From: Defluviitaleaceae bacterium
Lineage (GTDB): Bacteria; Bacillota; Clostridia; Lachnospirales; WQUN01
Assembly: GCA_009780185.1 (NCBI GenBank)
Contig: WRAN01000005.1
Location: forward strand, 79,776 to 143,775
Direction: 5' to 3'
Length of the DNA stretch: 64,000 nt
The notes beneath the pieces are model-generated. The model made no database searches. It was given only the letters and a program-made list of their open reading frames with translations, and was not told where the DNA came from. A program made the translations under genes and the position numbers. Of the stretch, positions 58,396-64,000 are shown piece by piece. Every line of letters starts with the position of its first letter. Position 1 is the first letter of the stretch.

Positions 58396-60489
58396 ATGAA
58401 GGTTTACACGGCAAACGAGATCCGCAATATTGCGGTGCTGGGCCACAGCGGCTGCGGCAAAACCACCCTAATGGAGGCAGCCCTTAACGCCACCAAAGTC
58501 ACAACCCGTATGGGGCGCGTAGAAGACGGTAATACCGTCAGTGACTACGACGCAGAGGAGATTAGGCGTAGAGTGTCTATAAGCGCCTCCCTAATCCCGG
58601 TAGAATGGAAGGACACCAAAATCAACTTCCTGGACACCCCAGGGTTTTTCGACTTTGCCGGTGCCGTCCATGAGGCTCTTAGTGTGGCAGATGCCACCCT
58701 TATCTTGGCCAATGCTAAGTCAGGCATAGAAGTAGGAACAGAGATAGCCTGGGAAAACGCATCCAACAAGAATCTCCCTAAAGTGATTTTTGTAAATGGT
58801 ATGGACGACGAAAACGCCGACTATTTTAAAGTAGTAGAAGATATGAGAAGCTTCTTTGGTACAGGGGTTGTGCCACTTCATTTGCCATATAAAAACGGCA
58901 ATAAGCTTGCGGGATATGTGGATGTACTTACAGGCAAAGCCTATGCCTATGATGGAATAAATGTAAAACCTTGCGATATGCCTGCAGACATGGCGGACCA
59001 TTACGAAGAACATCACGCGACCTTACTTGAAGCCATAGCTGAAACAGATGAAGCATTAATGGAAAAATTCTTTGGTGACGAAGCTCTAACTGAGGAAGAA
59101 ATGCAAAATGGCCTTAAATCCGGTCTTGCCTCCGGTGCAATTACCCCAGTGCTTTGTGGTGTAGCTACAGCTGGCTTAGGTGCTGTGCCATTGCTGGATA
59201 TGCTAGTTAATGTGCTGCCTCCTGCTGGAGTGCTTCGCCAGGTAGCGCAAGTACAAGATGCCAAAGGCGAAATGATTGAACTACCATGTGATGCAAACGG
59301 CCCACTATGTGCCTTTGTATTTAAAACCATAGCAGACCCATATGTAGGTCGTCTTAGTCTCTTCCGTGTGTACTCTGGTACAATAAAGCGTGAAGTTCAG
59401 CTATTCAACGTAACACAAGATGCACCAGAAAAACCCGGACATATTTACCTAATGCGAGGCAAAGAGCAAATAGAAGCTACCGAAGTGCGTGCAGGGGATA
59501 TCGGTGCTATTGCAAAATTGGCCCAAACCTCAACTCAAGACACACTTACTACCAAAGCTAACCCGCTAACGGTACCAAAGTTTGCTTTTCCACCGTCATT
59601 GCTATCTATGGCAATTGCGCCAAAAGGCAAAGGTGACGAAGATAAGATTGCAGGCTCTGTTTCCAAGCTGCTTGAAGAAGACAAGACCCTTATATACAAA
59701 GTAGATAAAGAAACAAAGCAGACCATAGTATCTGGCATAGGCGACAGCCAGTTAGATGTGCTTATCAACCGCCTTAAAGCCCGATACAAAATCGAGGCAG
59801 AACTAAGCCTGCCAATCGTGCCATATCGTGAAATGATCAAATCCAAAGTACAGCTTCGTGCCAAGCATAAAAAGCAATCTGGTGGTAGCGGTCAGTTTGG
59901 CGATGTAGAAATGGTATTCGAGCACTCCGGCAACAACGAAGAGCCATATGTATTTGAAGAAAAAATCGTAGGCGGTGCTGTGCCAAAGCAGTATTTCCCC
60001 GCGGTTGAAAAAGGTATACAAGAAAGCGTAAAAGCCGGCCCGCTTGCTGCCTATCCAGTAGTAGGCCTTAAAGCTACACTGGTATTTGGTAGCTACCATG
60101 CCGTAGACTCATCAGAAATCGCTTTCAAAATGGCCACAATCAAGTGCTTCAAAGAAGCCTTTATGACCGCAAAGCCCGTTCTTCTTGAGCCGGTTATGAA
60201 ATGCCAAATCACAGTTCCCGACGACTACACCGGGGATATTATGGGTGATATGAACAAGCGCCGTGGACGTATTATGGGTATGGAAAAAGTAGGTGCAAAG
60301 CAGGTAATATCTGCGGAAGCACCCCTTTCCGAAATGCAAAAATACCCCACAGATTTGCGCTCTATGACACAAGGCCGTGGAAGCTTTATAATGGAGTTTG
60401 AGCGGTATGACGAAGCCCCAAGCGATGTTCAGCAGAAGGTAATCACTGCCAGGAAACAAGAGCTTGAGGCACTTAGAGACAAGGATTAA
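58396..60489 (+). CDS. Elongation factor G-like GTPase (EF-G paralogue)
   Basis: About 697 residues. P-loop AVLGHSGCGKTTL near residue 13; switch region DGNTVSDYDAEEIRRRVSIS; G3 LDTPGFFDFAG. Domain IV starts near 470 with YREMIKSKVQLRAKHKKQSG, and the C-terminus GRIMGMEKVGAKQVISAEAP is EF-G like. The G4 motif reads VNGMDDENADY, not NKMD, so guanine recognition is unusual. SDYD and the low similarity elsewhere match the EF-G-like second paralogues (FusA2 type), not the main translocase. AAGGAGG precedes ATG 58396. A strong terminator follows; it is not in a str operon. Confidence 0.9.
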   Translation: MKVYTANEIRNIAVLGHSGCGKTTLMEAALNATKVTTRMGRVEDGNTVSDYDAEEIRRRVSISASLIPVEWKDTKINFLDTPGFFDFAGAVHEALSVADATLILANAKSGIEVGTEIAWENASNKNLPKVIFVNGMDDENADYFKVVEDMRSFFGTGVVPLHLPYKNGNKLAGYVDVLTGKAYAYDGINVKPCDMPADMADHYEEHHATLLEAIAETDEALMEKFFGDEALTEEEMQNGLKSGLASGAITPVLCGVATAGLGAVPLLDMLVNVLPPAGVLRQVAQVQDAKGEMIELPCDANGPLCAFVFKTIADPYVGRLSLFRVYSGTIKREVQLFNVTQDAPEKPGHIYLMRGKEQIEATEVRAGDIGAIAKLAQTSTQDTLTTKANPLTVPKFAFPPSLLSMAIAPKGKGDEDKIAGSVSKLLEEDKTLIYKVDKETKQTIVSGIGDSQLDVLINRLKARYKIEAELSLPIVPYREMIKSKVQLRAKHKKQSGGSGQFGDVEMVFEHSGNNEEPYVFEEKIVGGAVPKQYFPAVEKGIQESVKAGPLAAYPVVGLKATLVFGSYHAVDSSEIAFKMATIKCFKEAFMTAKPVLLEPVMKCQITVPDDYTGDIMGDMNKRRGRIMGMEKVGAKQVISAEAPLSEMQKYPTDLRSMTQGRGSFIMEFERYDEAPSDVQQKVITARKQELEALRDKD

Positions 60490-60527
60490 GCTTCAAAACT
60501 TAGTTGTTTTTTATGTAAAGGATAAAA

Positions 60528-60571
60528 TAAAAGTAGGGGGTAGCGTCATGGACGCCGCCCCCTACTTTTTT
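60528..60571 (+). terminator. Terminator of the EF-G-like gene
   Basis: AAAGTAGGGGG pairs with CCCCCTACTTT, extended by GCGTC/GACGC around ATG, then TTTTT. Confidence 0.9.
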
Positions 60572-60672
60572 CATGAAGAATAAGATTATTCAGACAGGTT
60601 TTAATTTGGAATCGGTATTAGTTCAACGTTTGGGGCGGTTCGATTGTATTACATATGAAAGGGGCTGATACC

Positions 60673-61164
60673 ATGGCATCTTCTTTGTTGCGTACGGACA
60701 AAGAAATTGCAGAAATCTACCAGCGCCATAAGGATATGGTTTACCGCATTTGCTTTGCATATATGAAAAATGCTGCCGACACAGAAGATGTGGTGCAGGA
60801 TACTTTCATCAATTTAATCCGTTCCGGGACCGCCTTTGCAAGCCAAGAGCATGAAAAGGCATGGTTTATACGAGCGGCATCTAACCTATGTAAAAATGCC
60901 CTCAGACACTGGTGGAGAAAACGGGAAAACCTATATGACCACGGGGATATTGAAGTCAATGCAAAAATAGATGAAACCTTGCAAGTAGTAATGGAACTAC
61001 CCGATAAATTTAAAACCGTAGTGTACCTATATTACTACGAAGGCTATGACAGCACAGAGATTGCCCATATTCTCCAAAAGCCCCAATCCACAATCCGATA
61101 TTATTTATCTCAAGCCCGTAAACTACTGCGCAAAAAGCTAGGAGGTGCTATGGATGCCGAGTAA
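60673..61164 (+). CDS. ECF-type RNA polymerase sigma factor
   Basis: About 163 residues. Sigma region 2 is EIYQRHKDMVYRICFAYMKN with DTEDVVQDTFINLI near residue 42; region 4 is LPDKFKTVVYLYYYEGYDST with EIAHILQKPQSTIRYYLSQA near 130. ATG 60673 follows AAAGGGG; an ATG at 60655 is too close to the site. The next gene begins inside its 3' end (11-bp overlap) and encodes a membrane protein fitting an anti-sigma factor, so the pair should respond to an envelope signal. Confidence 0.93.
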   Translation: MASSLLRTDKEIAEIYQRHKDMVYRICFAYMKNAADTEDVVQDTFINLIRSGTAFASQEHEKAWFIRAASNLCKNALRHWWRKRENLYDHGDIEVNAKIDETLQVVMELPDKFKTVVYLYYYEGYDSTEIAHILQKPQSTIRYYLSQARKLLRKKLGGAMDAE

Positions 61165-62563
61165 AAGAATCAAAGAATCCTGGGATAAAATAAACCCCAA
61201 CAACGCTGCCGATGAGCGTATGTTGACCAATATCCTTAACCACAAATGGGAACGCAATCGTTCCCGCTTGACCCATGCAGGCAAAAAAGAAAGGAAAGAT
61301 AATATGTCCCCCAGTATATATTGGAAGATAATTTCACCTATAGCAGCATGTATAATTGTTGCCCTAATAGTGGCAGTGCCATTTTTTATGCAAGATCAGC
61401 CAAGTGATATAAATCCACCTCAAGCAGGTGCAGGTACAGCACTACCAACCGAGTCGCCTGAGGCGGATACAGAAATAGCCCAGGCTACACCTATACAGCC
61501 CACCCCTCAAGCCATCCCAATAGATGAACCGCATCTTAACGAAGTATCCTCCCATATTGCAGGCCGCGTAGGCGTTATGGCATTTTCTGTTACATTAGCT
61601 GAAGAAGAAACTCGACTTGTTTTACCAGGCATTACATCGCGCCTTTATGCAACAGCTACCTATCTCTATGATGGTACATTATTGGGGGTAACGGCAGTGG
61701 AGGTCGATGATGACAATAGCACCCCAGAAATGGGCGGGTTTACACATATCCCTACAATAGAAATATCACCCACAGACCGATTTGCTGGCGGAATCCACTT
61801 TATATCAGAGCCTATATATTCATATATATTAGATGTTGCGTTAGTCGCCGGCATTAATACAAATATTGGATTTAGTGATGATAATACGGCATTGTTTACG
61901 ATAACATTTGAGATGGATGGCGTATTTTATCTTCTTACACTAATTGATTATGATGTCCCAGATGGCGGATTGCAGACACTAACCGACATAGCCGCAAGGA
62001 TAATCCAAGGCGGCCCGGCAGACCTGAGCGTACTGGCAGACCCAGAAATACCTGAGCTTAGACATGACACTTTCTTGACTTTGGAAGACGTCATGTCAGA
62101 CCCGGACTTCGGCGCATTTTTACCAACTAATATCCCCAGTGGGTTGCAGTTTGGTGCAGGCACAAGGATTATCAGCCAGCATAGTAATATGTTAATAATA
62201 GACTGGCACCAGGCATGGCGCTCTACAGTCACTTGGAGTGTATCCGCAGCCACAGATTTCCATCACGAGCGTATCGTCTCTATATATGAACGGGAGAAAT
62301 TTGACCTTTCTCTTTATCCTATCCCATGGTTTGAAACCGTACCAGATGCGCTAATACAATATGTATCTAATCCGGTATTCCTCCCCCATGAACTATCTCT
62401 AGAAATAATAGAGGCGCGTGTATTATTAAGTAGAAGTGAATATCGCATAAACTTCAGCGTGATACTAGATGATATAGTTATTGAAATCGGTAGCAGCGGC
62501 CTTACCCCAGAAGAAGTATTTTATATGATTGCTCCTTTCCTTATTGATGGTTATACTGAGTAA
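61154..62563 (+). CDS. Probable anti-sigma factor, single-pass membrane protein
   Basis: About 469 residues. An N-terminal cytoplasmic part of about 55 residues (IKESWDKINPNNAADERML, TNILNHKWERNRSR) would hold the sigma factor. A membrane helix follows near residues 60-78 (ISPIAACIIVALIVAVPFFM). A Thr/Pro linker leads to a 370-residue outer domain with beta-rich sequence and no recognised family. ATG 61154 is 8 nt after AGGAGG. It is coupled to the ECF sigma gene, as is typical for such pairs. Confidence 0.82.
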   Translation: MPSKRIKESWDKINPNNAADERMLTNILNHKWERNRSRLTHAGKKERKDNMSPSIYWKIISPIAACIIVALIVAVPFFMQDQPSDINPPQAGAGTALPTESPEADTEIAQATPIQPTPQAIPIDEPHLNEVSSHIAGRVGVMAFSVTLAEEETRLVLPGITSRLYATATYLYDGTLLGVTAVEVDDDNSTPEMGGFTHIPTIEISPTDRFAGGIHFISEPIYSYILDVALVAGINTNIGFSDDNTALFTITFEMDGVFYLLTLIDYDVPDGGLQTLTDIAARIIQGGPADLSVLADPEIPELRHDTFLTLEDVMSDPDFGAFLPTNIPSGLQFGAGTRIISQHSNMLIIDWHQAWRSTVTWSVSAATDFHHERIVSIYEREKFDLSLYPIPWFETVPDALIQYVSNPVFLPHELSLEIIEARVLLSRSEYRINFSVILDDIVIEIGSSGLTPEEVFYMIAPFLIDGYTE

Positions 62564-62584
62564 AATCGACAAGGAGCAAGATTT

Positions 62585-63319
62585 ATGTCAATAGAAAAAA
62601 TCCCTAAGAAACGAATAAGGAAGCGTACAAAGAGGCGTGCCAATTTATTAGCTATCCTATTTATACTAATCGGTATTAGTATACTAGGCCTAATAATCTG
62701 GGGCGCTTCTCGTCTTTTAAGGACAGCATGGTTTTGGATTCAAGAGTTGGTGTCCACAGTATCCACAATGGATACAGTTATAATAATCGCATTAATATCT
62801 GGTACAGTCACGGTGCTGGGCCTTATTATCAACTCAGTCATATCACTTAAAATAAAAAACTCGGACATACGATATAAGCGCAAAATAATGCAGCAAAAAA
62901 AGCTGGAAGCACCATATAGTCAGTTTGTGAACATGCTATTTGCAATGATACAAAAAAAGGAAGACGCTGAAAAGCTGGATGATGAAGTCCGCAACAAGCT
63001 AATCCGGGATATGTCCAGAGAGATATTGCTTTATGGCTCAGACAGGGTAGTACTAAAATGGGTATCCTATAGGAAAAAGGCCGATAAGTTTACGCTGCAA
63101 GAGCATCTGCTATATATCGAAAGCATACTTCATCTAATACGTGAAGATTTAGGTATAAAAAAAGGGAGCCTAAACGAAGGAGATTTGTTAGCCCTGTTTG
63201 TGGATGACTTCGAGCGTTTTGCCGACAATGATGTAGTAATCTCCCTGGGAGGATTGAAATTTAGTTACTCTGCCGATAAGGACGAGGACGTAGTAGGTTC
63301 CTCGGATGATATAAACTAA
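62585..63319 (+). CDS. Membrane protein of unknown function
   Basis: 244 residues. No family recognised. A basic N-terminus (KKRIRKRTKRR) precedes two helices, near 23-45 (LLAILFILIGISILGLIIWG) and 60-88 (TVIIIALISGTVTVLGLIIN). The rest is a cytoplasmic helical domain (RYKRKIMQQKKLEAPYSQFV, KLDDEVRNKLIRDMSREILL) with an acidic tail. It follows the anti-sigma gene by 21 bp without a terminator, so likely same operon. CAAGGAGC lies before the ATG. Confidence 0.75.
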   Translation: MSIEKIPKKRIRKRTKRRANLLAILFILIGISILGLIIWGASRLLRTAWFWIQELVSTVSTMDTVIIIALISGTVTVLGLIINSVISLKIKNSDIRYKRKIMQQKKLEAPYSQFVNMLFAMIQKKEDAEKLDDEVRNKLIRDMSREILLYGSDRVVLKWVSYRKKADKFTLQEHLLYIESILHLIREDLGIKKGSLNEGDLLALFVDDFERFADNDVVISLGGLKFSYSADKDEDVVGSSDDIN

Positions 63320-63330
63320 GGAGGTAACAA

Positions 63331-63741
63331 ATGAGCTTTGATGTATTTTTAAACTTTGACGGTGACTGCCGCCAAGCAATGGAGTTTTACGCAGGAGTGT
63401 TCAAGCTTGAAATGCCGGGGCATATTATGACTTATGATGAAGCTCCAGGCTTCCAAGTACCAGATGAGGCCAAAAACAGGATTTTGTACTCTACTCTTCC
63501 CATTTTTGGCTGTAATGTTATGTTCTCCGATTGCCCTCCAGGGCAGCATTATGTAAAAGGAACCAACATAGCCCTAACCCTAGGCACCAACGATGCAACG
63601 GAAATCGAGCGGCTATACAACGCCCTAAAAGAAGGCGGAGTGGTAAACATGGAACTGGGTAAAACCTTCTTTAGTGAGCTGTATGCCATGGTGACAGATA
63701 AATTTGGTATAACCTGGCAGCTAAGTAAATCACCTATATAA
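63331..63741 (+). CDS. VOC superfamily protein (PhnB-like)
   Basis: 136 residues. FDVFLNFDGDCRQAMEFYAG is the start of PhnB-type vicinal oxygen chelate proteins, followed by LEMPGHIMTYDEAPGF and a C-terminal FGITWQLS. Relatives are dioxygenase-fold or binding proteins with no known substrate. AAGGAGG lies 6 nt before the ATG; 11 bp after the previous gene, so probably co-transcribed. Confidence 0.88.
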   Translation: MSFDVFLNFDGDCRQAMEFYAGVFKLEMPGHIMTYDEAPGFQVPDEAKNRILYSTLPIFGCNVMFSDCPPGQHYVKGTNIALTLGTNDATEIERLYNALKEGGVVNMELGKTFFSELYAMVTDKFGITWQLSKSPI

Positions 63742-64000
63742 AAGTGCTATAACGGGGCCAGCTTGGGACAGCGCTTTCTTCATACAAGGATTTGTGTCTA
63801 ATGGCTTGATGTAGTTATATCTATATGTCCCGATGATTTGGAGGCCTCAAAGCGATTTCATATCAGTCTAATTTGATGCTGAATTTAAGCAAAGCCCCGC
63901 AAGAGAAGGAATGAGCGAATTTCGCCGCGTACTCCGGCTGATGCTGAACAGCCTCCGGCGGGGAAAAAGCCGTTTATCACGGATTATCATCCGCATAAAC
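63742..64000. other. Right-edge region without a recognised gene
   Basis: 259 bp. AAGCCCCGC near 63894 and GCGGGG near 63957 could pair, and CGGATTATCATCCG lies near 63979-63993. The last 110 bp are richer in G and C. No ORF with a ribosome site or familiar protein pattern was found. Confidence 0.4.

Overview
The window looks like the chromosome of a spore-forming, low-to-mid GC Gram-positive anaerobe of the class Clostridia, probably close to Lachnospirales. Several things point there: sporulation and germination genes (dpaA, dpaB, gpr, spoIVB), a fused IspH-ribosomal protein S1, ribosomal protein L27 with a cleavable N-terminus beside its protease Prp, a Veg protein, a class A RNase P RNA, and the DUF5717-type gene cluster. 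I saw no prophage, insertion sequence, CRISPR array, rRNA operon or antibiotic-resistance cassette. Family names are given from memory of motifs; no database was searched.

Layout. 1-8 kb: the tail of a GNAT acetyltransferase, a Nudix protein, an FMN-dependent hydroxyacid oxidase-like protein, and a peptide ABC transporter (dppCBDF, minus strand) diverging from its binding protein. 8-14 kb: mixed small genes, including a MerR regulator fused to a DUF6273-like domain and coupled to a cysteine-rich protein, a GH4 glycosidase and a kinase-like protein. 14.2-14.8 kb: tRNA-Ser(GCT) and rnpB. 14.8-22.7 kb (minus): ispH-rpsA, plsC, cmk, a flavoprotein, a phospholipase-like protein, pyrBI behind what looks like a translated attenuator, and a MutM-like glycosylase. 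23-25 kb: rplS-lepB-rbgA. 25-31 kb (minus): an acidic secreted protein, two DUF4349 proteins, rplU-prp-rpmA and two tandem sortases. 31-38 kb: rpsU, dpaAB, topB, gpr, yitT, spoIVB. 38.6-46 kb (plus): a tightly coupled murA-walJ-addA-unknown run. 46-49.4 kb: an orphan solute-binding protein, a secreted stalk-domain protein and veg. 49.4-55.8 kb (minus): a four-gene coupled cluster of an FGGY kinase, a membrane coiled-coil protein, a beta-rich protein and a large helical-repeat protein. 55.9-63.7 kb (plus): DegV, YgjV, hemolysin III, an EF-G paralogue, an ECF sigma/anti-sigma pair, a membrane protein and a VOC protein.

The most interesting material falls into two groups. The first is gene context: the 49.4-55.8 kb cluster is the best candidate for an uncharacterised system, followed by the MerR-DUF6273 regulator. 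The second is non-coding structure: a U-rich leader peptide plus terminator before pyrBI, a hairpin that would hide a ribosome binding site, and at least three families of small dispersed palindromic or repeated elements. One of these families puts -35-like sequences at both of its ends between mutM and rplS. Another flanks rpsU in inverted orientation. Base changes that preserve pairing between copies support real structure in two of the families.
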